Below are positions 22,342-29,513 of a DNA stretch of 29,513 nt, piece by piece (position 1 is the first letter of the stretch; each line of letters starts with the position of its first letter). The notes beneath the pieces were generated by a model. The model had not been told where the DNA came from, searched no databases, and was given only the letters and a program-made list of their open reading frames with translations. The stretch is taken from NCBI GenBank assembly GCA_964623265.1, contig CAZUTK010000041.1, positions 1 through 29,513 on the forward strand. Direction: 5' to 3'. The translations under genes and the position numbers were made by a program. This DNA is from CAZUTK01 sp964623265. Its GTDB lineage: Bacteria > Electryoneota > B3-LCP.

Positions 22342-23841
22342 TCATTCCATCGGCTTCAGTTTCAGCCCCTCTAAAAAAAGCTCCTGAAAATCCGCTTCCT
22401 CCGCCAGATTGATGACTTTCACTCGCTCGCGGATTGCTTCAAATGTCTCGCATGATCTGGACAGCGCCCGCGCCGCGCCCCACAACGCGCCGTCGTTCAC
22501 GAATCGTACACTCTGGGCCGTTGCAGGGACAATGCCGATTCTCTTCAAATCTTCGGCACGTAAATCCCGCGCGAAAGCTCCCGTTACGATGACATTCTCA
22601 ATCCGATTGATCATGATCTCGGCTCGCTTCAAGATCGTTTGAATTCCAGCACAAAGAGCTCCTTTCGCCAACTGCAGCGAGCGGACATCTTTTTGCGTTA
22701 ATTTTAAAACAGGCTTTTCCTGCAGCTGAACAACATCTCTGTCCACCAATTTTCCATCAGGCCGCAACACACCCGATTCAACTAATTCCGTCAGTAGAGC
22801 GATCAAAGCAGATCCACAGAGACCGCTTTTTCCCATGTCGGGTGCAGGAAGCAATTCCCAGGCATCGCCCCGTCGGCGTACCCCTAAAGCGACGCCCGGA
22901 AGCGCAGGAGCACCGCATGAGATTCCACCCCCTTCAAACGCAGGACCCGCCGCGCAGGAAGTGACCCAATATCTTTCGCCATCCCATAAGGCGATTTCGC
23001 TATTGGTACCGAGATCCATCACGAGAGAGGGGACGTCAGAATTTTCATCATGTAGATTCAAGAATTCGAGAACTGCGAGAAGATCCGATCCAACATACCC
23101 CTGCAAAGGACCCGCCATTCGATACATCCCGTCAAGAGCTATCAGCCCGAATTTCTCCAACTGAGACCGAAATGGATACACAGCCAGCGTTTCTTCTGCA
23201 ATCCCCGCCGCCAGATGAGCCATCACGGTATTGCCGACCGCCAAGTTCGGAGCAGTTTGAAGTTTTCCTTCGAAACCCATCTTTGTTAAAAGTTTTTGCT
23301 GAGCGGCGGCGATCCCTTCTATAATAACTTGCTTCATCAAACCCAACGCTCTTGCGTCCCTCGCCGCAACCAGACGCGTCATTACGTCGGCGCCCCAAGC
23401 TCGTTGGGGATTATAACCTCGTGCGATGAGAATGGGAACGCCTCGATCGAGGTTCACCAGCCCAACAACCAAGCCGGTTGTCCCGATATCTACTGCGAAG
23501 CCGATGTTTTTGGAAGCGATCTGTATATTCGGTTCGACGAATTCCACTCGAAACTCGTTCTCCCACTCCGGATTATATTCGATGAGAACCGCAATCGGTT
23601 CATCATGTCTGCAAGCCAAACGCCATCCCAAAATCAGCTCTTGCTTGCTGAAATGCTGGTCCTCGCTCGGCTCCGGAGCCGGCGGAGGCGAAAGATAACG
23701 GATGCGGCAGTCACCGCACGTGCCCTGTCCGCCGCAGTCCGCCCGCAACGAATATCCGCGCACGCGCAATCGTTCGAGAAGAGTGCCTGATTCCGCAGGT
23801 AATTCCACGATTCCCGAAGTTGTCTTCGTTGTTCCCGGCAT
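22342..23841 (-). CDS. RACo-like [2Fe-2S] and ASKHA-domain protein (DUF4445)
   Basis: A 499-residue protein. From ATG 23841 the N-terminal plant-type ferredoxin domain has C36, C42, C45 (CGGQGTCGDC) and C77 for a [2Fe-2S] cluster. The large ASKHA-fold ATPase part follows: D118 in VDIGTTGLVVGL, YNPQRAWGADVMTR, GNTVMAHLAAGI, VMDLGTNSEIAL (D276) and VTGAFAR. Relatives such as RACo use ATP and an electron from the cluster to reduce inactivated corrinoid (B12) cofactors. Characterised RACo proteins are longer, about 600-650 residues. ATG 23841 is preferred over 23907 because the ferredoxin fold starts a few residues after it. No corrinoid protein or methyltransferase is encoded nearby, so its partner is not visible here. 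Confidence 0.87.
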   Translation of the reverse strand: MPGTTKTTSGIVELPAESGTLLERLRVRGYSLRADCGGQGTCGDCRIRYLSPPPAPEPSEDQHFSKQELILGWRLACRHDEPIAVLIEYNPEWENEFRVEFVEPNIQIASKNIGFAVDIGTTGLVVGLVNLDRGVPILIARGYNPQRAWGADVMTRLVAARDARALGLMKQVIIEGIAAAQQKLLTKMGFEGKLQTAPNLAVGNTVMAHLAAGIAEETLAVYPFRSQLEKFGLIALDGMYRMAGPLQGYVGSDLLAVLEFLNLHDENSDVPSLVMDLGTNSEIALWDGERYWVTSCAAGPAFEGGGISCGAPALPGVALGVRRRGDAWELLPAPDMGKSGLCGSALIALLTELVESGVLRPDGKLVDRDVVQLQEKPVLKLTQKDVRSLQLAKGALCAGIQTILKRAEIMINRIENVIVTGAFARDLRAEDLKRIGIVPATAQSVRFVNDGALWGAARALSRSCETFEAIRERVKVINLAEEADFQELFLEGLKLKPME

Positions 23842-23863
23842 TTTGAATCTGTTCAACTTTCCG

Positions 23864-23892
23864 TTGACAAATCCGGCAAGATTCGGTATATT
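23864..23892 (+). promoter_or_regulatory. Consensus sigma70-like promoter for the YfhO-like gene
   Basis: TTGACA (23864-23869) and TATATT (23887-23892) have a 17-base spacer, the closest to E. coli consensus in this window. Start near 23899 gives a leader of about 32 nt with AAAAAAGG directly before ATG 23931. It lies in the divergent gap between this gene and the RACo-like gene; no equally good minus-strand promoter was seen. Confidence 0.75.
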
Positions 23893-23930
23893 ACTGCATC
23901 GTCGCAAAAAATAAAATAGCTGAAAAAAGG

Positions 23931-26429
23931 ATGAATCAAAGAGAATTTTGGTTGCTTTTTCTTGTACTGTGTCTGCTGCTTTGCATCTTTTTTTATCCTG
24001 TATTAACGATGCAGGAGTTTTTTTTTCATGAAGATATTCTCGGTGTAAACCTTCCGCTCCGCGCGCTCAGCGCCTGGTATTGGCTCCAAGGAACCATCCC
24101 GCTCTGGAATCCTTACTGCTATTCCGGCATGCCATTGTTGGCAGAAGGGCAGGCAGCTGTTTTCTATCCCTTAAATTTCATTTTCCTTCTTCTCCCAACG
24201 CCCGTCGCCAACAATCTGCTGACCTTTCTGCAGTTTGTCATCGGCGCATTAGGGATCGCGCTGCTGTTTAAAACGCTGAAGATCGGTTTCACCGGCAGCT
24301 TGTTGGGTTCCATCACCTATCTCCTCAATACCTATTTCATCTGCAATATCAACCATATTAACATCATCATCGTAATGACGCTGGCTCCTTTCATTCTCAC
24401 TTTTGTCTTTCGAGCATTACAACATCGAAAACTACATTATTTCTTATTGTCCGGTTTATTTCTTTCGCTTTCTTTGCTCGGAGGGATTCATCCTTCGAAC
24501 AGCCATACGATCCTCGCGATTCTCTTAATCTTAATCATTCACCCCGTAAAAAATTCACAGCTTGAAAACAAGCTGTCCTCCATCTTTTTTCCGATTTGTG
24601 GATTCATTTTGCTGATTTTAACTGCCTTCGCCCTGAGCGCAGTACAAATTCTACCTTCGATCGAGTTGACGCGCTTATCGGTGCGCGCTGCTGCTTCCGG
24701 GTATCACCAGGCGACTCAATACTCATGGGAACCTCATTTTATTTTAACTGTCCTGTTCCCTTTTATTTGGGGGAATCCTGCGAATAATACTCTCGGTACA
24801 TCCGATTTTTTTTGGGAATTTTACGCATATTCAGGTATCATTCCGCTACTCTTAACTCTCTTTCTTATAAAGTACAGAAGGGATCGCCTGGTAATCATAT
24901 TCTCGAGCATGGCATGTCTCGCAATCATCCTTGCGCTGGGGAGATATTCACCCCTGTTTTTTCTGTATAAACTGCCATTCGCGGGATTGTTCCGAGCTCC
25001 AGCAAGATTTCTTTTTCTATATGTTTTAAGCATTTCAATGCTGACTGGCATAGGTCTGGATGAGATGATCCAGCGAAAAAAAACAAGGGATCATCGAGCG
25101 AAATTTCCACTTACTCTTGCAATAAGTATCTTGATATTGCTATTTGCTGGGATTCTCTTACTAAATCAGAATATGATAATGCATTCGCTGCTAAATTTGA
25201 TAGAAAGTAATTCACAACTTTTATTGAAATTCGTGGTGAAAACGCATCAAGCGGTGAACTTATCGCAATTTATCCTGCTCGAATCGAAAAATATCCTATC
25301 CTCCCTGATCAGATTCTTCTTTCTGTTGGGGATTGTTTTATTTTCCCATGCGTTGCTGCGAAGCCGAGGAGCCAGCTGGTTTTTTATTGCCATTTTCCTC
25401 ATTCAATTCTTAGATCTATATTCAGCCGGCGCAAAATTGAATCCGACAACAAAGCGGGAATTCTTCAATCAAGCGAACTGGGCGGTTGATCAAATTTCCA
25501 AATCGGGCTTAATAGGACGAGTGGCGTCAATTCATCCCCCTCATACAGAACTGAGCCGCAGCGACGGATACCCTCAAGCCGTCCTGACAGAAGCATACAA
25601 TAGCTCTATGTATCAAGACCTGGGGAGAAATGTACCGGCTTTACTCCATATCCGTGCGCTGACCGGAGATAGTCCGCTGATACTTCGCAATTACCATCGT
25701 TTTCTCTACGCTGCTTTAGGCAACGAAGCAGATCCGCTGAATTCATACATCATCTGGCAGGATATCAATGACTTTTATCTATTCAATCTGAACCGACAAA
25801 AACTTTCTACACTTGTGCAGAAAAATAGAGATTTGCTCAACCTTGCAAATGCAACGTATTTACTTTCCAAGGATAGAATTTCAGAGGGGAATTGTACCCT
25901 TGTATCTGAAGATGGACCTTTTGGACTCAAAATATATCGAAATTCCCAAGCCCTGCCGCGCGCGCGATTTGTGCAAAATGCTGTAAGAGTCAGCAGTCCT
26001 GATGATGCGCTAATGCGATATCTTGAGGGCAAAATCAATCCGAAATCAGCCACCGCGGTAGCTGGTGATATTACTGATACCATTTCGGATTCGCTTGGAT
26101 CGTACTCCAATTCGGATTCCACAGAGATCCACTGGGACAAGGATGATGCATTAGAGATAAAACTTAGGATACAAACGCAAAGTCCAGGTTATTTAGTCCT
26201 TGCGGATAATTACTATCCCGGTTGGAAAGCCACAGTGGATGGATTGAAAACTGAGATCTACAACGCGGACATTTGTTTCCGAGCCGTACAAGTCCCTGCT
26301 GGAAAACACGAGATTCGCTTCTTTTACGAACCTGCATCCTTCCGATGGGGTGCTTATATCAGCCTTTGCAGCGCTTTACTGTTCATCCTTTTGCAAGTCC
26401 GATACATAGTAAAATGCATCAGGCGGTAA
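23931..26429 (+). CDS. YfhO-like polytopic membrane protein (GT-C-type)
   Basis: An 832-residue membrane protein of the YfhO family, putative GT-C-fold glycosyltransferases; the Gram-positive members help glycosylate teichoic acids. About a dozen hydrophobic helices fill residues 5-490. The first external loop has the acidic pair E34/D35 (FFHEDILGVN) expected of GT-C enzymes, followed by LWNPYCYSGMPLLAEGQ and FYPLNF. A large soluble region (about 495-805) contains GYLVLADNYYPGWKATVDG and AGKHEIRFFYEP, typical of the family end, then a final helix. The gene is visibly more A/T-rich than its neighbours (for example 25081-25260), as sugar-polymer genes often are. Substrate unknown. The next gene starts one base after its stop. 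Confidence 0.85.
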   Translation: MNQREFWLLFLVLCLLLCIFFYPVLTMQEFFFHEDILGVNLPLRALSAWYWLQGTIPLWNPYCYSGMPLLAEGQAAVFYPLNFIFLLLPTPVANNLLTFLQFVIGALGIALLFKTLKIGFTGSLLGSITYLLNTYFICNINHINIIIVMTLAPFILTFVFRALQHRKLHYFLLSGLFLSLSLLGGIHPSNSHTILAILLILIIHPVKNSQLENKLSSIFFPICGFILLILTAFALSAVQILPSIELTRLSVRAAASGYHQATQYSWEPHFILTVLFPFIWGNPANNTLGTSDFFWEFYAYSGIIPLLLTLFLIKYRRDRLVIIFSSMACLAIILALGRYSPLFFLYKLPFAGLFRAPARFLFLYVLSISMLTGIGLDEMIQRKKTRDHRAKFPLTLAISILILLFAGILLLNQNMIMHSLLNLIESNSQLLLKFVVKTHQAVNLSQFILLESKNILSSLIRFFFLLGIVLFSHALLRSRGASWFFIAIFLIQFLDLYSAGAKLNPTTKREFFNQANWAVDQISKSGLIGRVASIHPPHTELSRSDGYPQAVLTEAYNSSMYQDLGRNVPALLHIRALTGDSPLILRNYHRFLYAALGNEADPLNSYIIWQDINDFYLFNLNRQKLSTLVQKNRDLLNLANATYLLSKDRISEGNCTLVSEDGPFGLKIYRNSQALPRARFVQNAVRVSSPDDALMRYLEGKINPKSATAVAGDITDTISDSLGSYSNSDSTEIHWDKDDALEIKLRIQTQSPGYLVLADNYYPGWKATVDGLKTEIYNADICFRAVQVPAGKHEIRFFYEPASFRWGAYISLCSALLFILLQVRYIVKCIRR

Positions 26430-26430
26430 A

Positions 26431-29184
26431 ATGAAATCCGCTGACAAGCCTTACAAGAACTGGATCACAATTTTCTTCCTTGCGCTCGTGGTTTATTTCG
26501 ACTCAACCTCCGCCTTCGCCGATGGCAAAGAAGACTGGCCTCCGTGGGATCCCAAGAATCCGCCCCGCGGTATTTCGATCTCCAACATCGCTCGATATAA
26601 TCGGACGCACCGCAAAGGCAACCTCTGGCTGACCGTCACGAATTGGGGTTTCATCGGCAATTTCACGCAGAGCTCTTCCCGCGCCATGGAAGATCCCGAG
26701 TTTCCTGGCCTATGGGCGCCGCAGTGCGAATATCCCGGGAATTCCAATGTGCAGTATCTGTATCAGGGCGGACTCTGGATCGGCGCGCTGGTGCAGGACG
26801 CCGGCTTCGAATTTCCTCGAGTATCCATCGGCACCGCTGGGTGGGTGGAAGGACACGAATTTCAGCCCGGCATCGTCGGCGGATCGCCTATCGAAGAGCA
26901 CGGCATTCTGGAGAGATCCACCATCCCCAATACTTACAACCGCCTAGGGGAAGCGGTATATCATCCTGACGCCATCGCCGAACAGGATTTCATCGCAGTC
27001 TATTCGGATACACTGCGCGAATCTTTCTGGGTGCAGGACGACGTCGTGGACGGTCCGCATTTCCCGCTCGGCATACGCGTGGAACAACGCTCCTATTCTT
27101 GGTCCTACAACTATGCTCAAGAATTCATCCTTATTGACTATGTCGTTAAGAATATTGCATCAAATTTCTTGAAAAACCTCTATGTGGGACTCTACATAGA
27201 CGGCGACGTCGGATGGGAAGGTGAAGCCGTCGTTAAAGATGATGATATCTGCGGTTTTCAGCAATGGTATTATTACGACCGCACTCTCCCCGACGGATCC
27301 AAGGTGCCCGATTCCTTGATCATCAACACTGCCTGGATCGCGGATAACGACGGCAGACCGGAGGACATCACTTCGGGTTCGGATTTCACCTGTCCTGCAG
27401 TGACCGGGGTTCGCGTCGTTCGAGCGCCCAATCCCCGCTTGCGAACCTCGTTCAACTGGTGGATCCGAAATGACAACCCAAATCTGGATTACGGACCTTC
27501 CTGGGTGGATGACAACGCCGACGGCAACTGGACTGCGATCTGGGGGACGCCGGTCGGCGACGCGCGCAAGTATTTCGTTCTATCCAACGGCGAATTCGAT
27601 TTCGACCAGGTATATGTCAACGACCCGGATTGGATTCAAGCGCATCCCCAGATCATCCGAGACCCGGGAACGGGTGCTGTACTGGAAACTCATTACTGGA
27701 AAATCGAACCGGATGCCACCTACGCCACAGATATCGCCAACGGCTTCGACACCCGCTATATGATCTCCTGGGGACCTTTAGGGATCTACGATCACACCGA
27801 TCCATCCGGCAAAGATATTTATCGCCTGAATCCCGGTGAGGAATTCCATATGACGGTCGGCTACGTCGCCGGAGCCGCCTTTCACGATGTGCAGCGCCCC
27901 CAAGAAGACCCTGACCACATTGATCCGACGAAATTCAATTTCGCCAATCTGCGCTACAACGCCGCCTGGGCGGCTCGAGTGTACGATAACGAAATGATAG
28001 ACACCAACGGCGACGGATGGTTCGGAGAAGATGTCGGGACGGATGGCTTGTACGCCGCGGAAATCGGTGATTCCGTCTATTATTTTGGCGAATACAAAGG
28101 AATCTACCCAGGACCCGATGCCGACGGCAGCGAACGAAACGGACGGATAGACGCAGGCGAAGATGACATCTGGAGGCCGGAATTCGTCTATGATCCCCGC
28201 TATGGACAGCTGAATCTCGGCTATACTCGTTTCAACAAAGTCCTGGATCCTGGTGACGGAATCCCCGACTTCAAGGGTCCTCCCCCACCGCCGATTCCGG
28301 AGTTATCATACCAATTGACGGAAAATGAAGTCATTCTGCGCTGGAAAAACAATGCGGAAGATCCAGGGTATTATGACCCCTTCTCCGGTGCGCAGGACTT
28401 TGAAGGGTACCGCATTTATGTTTCTAACTCCGGCTTAGAATACGATTTTCAAATTCTGGCGGAATTCGACCGGGTGGATTTTGCCTATTTTTCTGCGGAA
28501 GATTCGCTGGCGACCCATCCCGACAGCCGCACGAATGCGCCGCCGGATACAGTCATCAACACCATTCACCTCTACCGCCGACCATTCGGGCTCAACACCG
28601 GCTTGGATGCGATTCGGGAAACCGATACAACCTATGTCTTCATCGTCCGAGACGCGCACCCTTGTTTTCCGCGCTATTACGCCGTCTGTTCCTTCGATTA
28701 CGGAGACCCGCGCTCCGGCACGGAACCGCTGGAAACGGCGCGCAACGCCAACGCCATCTTCCTGGCTCCCGCCGGCGACCCCGCCAAAGACGTCGCCGTC
28801 GTTCCCAACCCCTACCGTGCCTATATGGATTATACGAAGCAATACACCGGCGGACTCTCCTGGGAAAACCAAGACGACGGAACGCCGCAGTATTTCCCGC
28901 AATCCGACCGCCGGCTCGATTTCATCAACCTCCCCCCAGAATGCTTGATCCGCATCTACACCATCGGCGGCGATCTGGTGCAGATCATCCCCCATTCATC
29001 CTCGAATTCCAGCAGCTTGGGTGATCCGAACAGCCATTGGAACAGCCTCTATTCCGAAAGCTGGGACTTGAATAGCCGCAACGGCCAGCAGATCGTCAGC
29101 GGAATCTACCTCTTCGGCGTCGAAGATCTGACCGCTGAAAACCGCGGCAAAATCAAAGTGGGCAAATTTGTGGTGATCCGATGA
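26431..29184 (+). CDS. Large secreted protein with T9SS-type C-terminal domain
   Basis: A 917-residue exported protein I cannot assign to a function. The signal peptide (about residues 12-31, ending SAFA) is followed by a beta-rich region with aromatic-rich segments (NVQYLYQGGLWIGALV; SFNWWIRNDNPNLDYG). Two Asp-rich, calcium-loop-like stretches start at D524 (DTNGDGWFGED) and D563 (DADGSERNGRIDAGEDD). A proline run near 612 leads to a fibronectin-III-like domain (about 620-770), and the end (about 787-917) begins VVPNPYRAY and finishes SGIYLFGVED ... KIKVGKFVVIR, matching the general shape of T9SS sorting domains. Similar large proteins are common in FCB-group candidate phyla. It starts 1 base after the YfhO-like gene and overlaps the TerC gene by 4 bases. 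Confidence 0.8.
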   Translation: MKSADKPYKNWITIFFLALVVYFDSTSAFADGKEDWPPWDPKNPPRGISISNIARYNRTHRKGNLWLTVTNWGFIGNFTQSSSRAMEDPEFPGLWAPQCEYPGNSNVQYLYQGGLWIGALVQDAGFEFPRVSIGTAGWVEGHEFQPGIVGGSPIEEHGILERSTIPNTYNRLGEAVYHPDAIAEQDFIAVYSDTLRESFWVQDDVVDGPHFPLGIRVEQRSYSWSYNYAQEFILIDYVVKNIASNFLKNLYVGLYIDGDVGWEGEAVVKDDDICGFQQWYYYDRTLPDGSKVPDSLIINTAWIADNDGRPEDITSGSDFTCPAVTGVRVVRAPNPRLRTSFNWWIRNDNPNLDYGPSWVDDNADGNWTAIWGTPVGDARKYFVLSNGEFDFDQVYVNDPDWIQAHPQIIRDPGTGAVLETHYWKIEPDATYATDIANGFDTRYMISWGPLGIYDHTDPSGKDIYRLNPGEEFHMTVGYVAGAAFHDVQRPQEDPDHIDPTKFNFANLRYNAAWAARVYDNEMIDTNGDGWFGEDVGTDGLYAAEIGDSVYYFGEYKGIYPGPDADGSERNGRIDAGEDDIWRPEFVYDPRYGQLNLGYTRFNKVLDPGDGIPDFKGPPPPPIPELSYQLTENEVILRWKNNAEDPGYYDPFSGAQDFEGYRIYVSNSGLEYDFQILAEFDRVDFAYFSAEDSLATHPDSRTNAPPDTVINTIHLYRRPFGLNTGLDAIRETDTTYVFIVRDAHPCFPRYYAVCSFDYGDPRSGTEPLETARNANAIFLAPAGDPAKDVAVVPNPYRAYMDYTKQYTGGLSWENQDDGTPQYFPQSDRRLDFINLPPECLIRIYTIGGDLVQIIPHSSSNSSSLGDPNSHWNSLYSESWDLNSRNGQQIVSGIYLFGVEDLTAENRGKIKVGKFVVIR

Positions 29185-29513
29185 AAAAGGCGGACATACG
29201 ACGAGTCTTGTTTTGGGTCTTTCTGGCGATCCTCTTCAATATCGGCGTGCTGATTTTCAAAGGACATGCCAAAGCACTCGAGTTTTTCACGGGCTACATC
29301 ATCGAATACTCTCTCTCGGTGGACAACCTCTTCGTCTTCATCATGATCTTCACCTATTTCGGCGTCACCTCCCGGCAGCAGCACAAAGCGTTGAAATGGG
29401 GGATCTTGGGCGCCATCTTCTTTCGCATGATCTTCGTTATCTTCGGTGTGACCCTGATTCACCTTTTTCACGAGATCATCTACGCTTTCGGGGTCCTACT
29501 CCTCTGGAGTGCT
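29181..29513 (+). CDS. TerC/Alx-family membrane transporter, 3'-truncated by the window
   Basis: The first 111 residues of a TerC-family protein are present. Helices at about 9-25, 35-60 and 72-94, and the start of another, are visible, with the signature GYIIEYSLSVDNLFVF (E42, D48, N49), the acidic membrane motif of the family. TerC/Alx proteins are linked to Mn2+ export and metal loading of exported proteins, and historically to tellurite resistance. ATG 29181 overlaps the preceding stop codon (ATGA), so the genes are translationally coupled. The frame is open to the window edge. Confidence 0.92.
   Translation, partial: MKKADIRRVLFWVFLAILFNIGVLIFKGHAKALEFFTGYIIEYSLSVDNLFVFIMIFTYFGVTSRQQHKALKWGILGAIFFRMIFVIFGVTLIHLFHEIIYAFGVLLLWSA

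Noticed and set aside
23881..23930. A minus-strand promoter for the RACo-like gene using TAATAT at 23893-23888
   Set aside because: No acceptable -35 box lies at the right distance, so it was not listed.
1..29513. Mobile elements, CRISPR arrays, tRNA or rRNA genes, phage or defence systems
   Set aside because: No transposase, integrase or cas-like protein, no regularly spaced repeats and no tRNA-like cloverleaf were seen; the content is housekeeping and envelope genes.

Overview
The window reads as an ordinary, densely coded chromosome segment of a diderm bacterium, probably from an uncultured lineage of the FCB superphylum (Calditrichota, KSB1, Electryoneota, Marinimicrobia or similar; I cannot choose among them). 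The evidence is two secreted proteins with type IX secretion (T9SS) C-terminal sorting domains, Kdo synthesis genes (kdsA, kdsB) that imply lipopolysaccharide, a Tat component, and E. coli-like TTGaca-17-TATAtt promoters instead of the TTTG/TAnnTTTG promoters of Bacteroidota. No mobile elements, tRNA, rRNA or CRISPR were seen. No gene-free stretch exceeds 300 bases; the largest gaps are 2651-2823 and 14155-14372, and both hold promoters.

Layout. 1-2650: 3' part of a C25 (gingipain-type) protease that is itself a T9SS cargo. 2824-11496, plus strand: a long tight block of yggS, yggT, divIVA, a purine nucleoside phosphorylase, an exported DUF4412-like protein, ileS (type 2), a DksA/TraR-type zinc finger gene, lspA, an rluD-type pseudouridine synthase and tatA. 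Apart from the two-gene insertion and the absence of sepF and ylmH, this is the Bacillus ylmE-ylmG-divIVA-ileS-ylyA-lspA-ylyB order. 11490-14154, minus strand: GNAT acetyltransferase, an unrecognised membrane-anchored lipoprotein and an inositol-monophosphatase, read from a promoter divergent from the next block. 14373-22316, plus strand: a remarkable AMIN-TM-receiver protein, then kdsB-pyrG-kdsA, an RlmI-like rRNA methyltransferase and a VanZ-like membrane protein. 22342-23841, minus strand: a RACo-like 2Fe-2S/ASKHA protein. 23931 to the end, plus strand: a YfhO-like membrane protein, a large T9SS-type secreted protein and the start of a TerC-family transporter gene.

How they fit together. 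PyrG makes the CTP that KdsB uses to activate the Kdo made via KdsA, so 16704-19953 is a coherent CMP-Kdo supply operon. Just upstream, probably on the same transcript, lies the protein I consider the best candidate for something new: a predicted membrane-spanning response regulator with a periplasmic AMIN (peptidoglycan-binding type) domain, one TM helix, a complete cytoplasmic receiver domain, a four-cysteine helical region and a Lys/Arg-rich tail. It could report envelope state to the cytoplasm next to envelope-precursor genes; that role is inference. kdsB itself appears to lack any ATG/GTG/TTG start and may begin at an ATA codon behind a good Shine-Dalgarno sequence.
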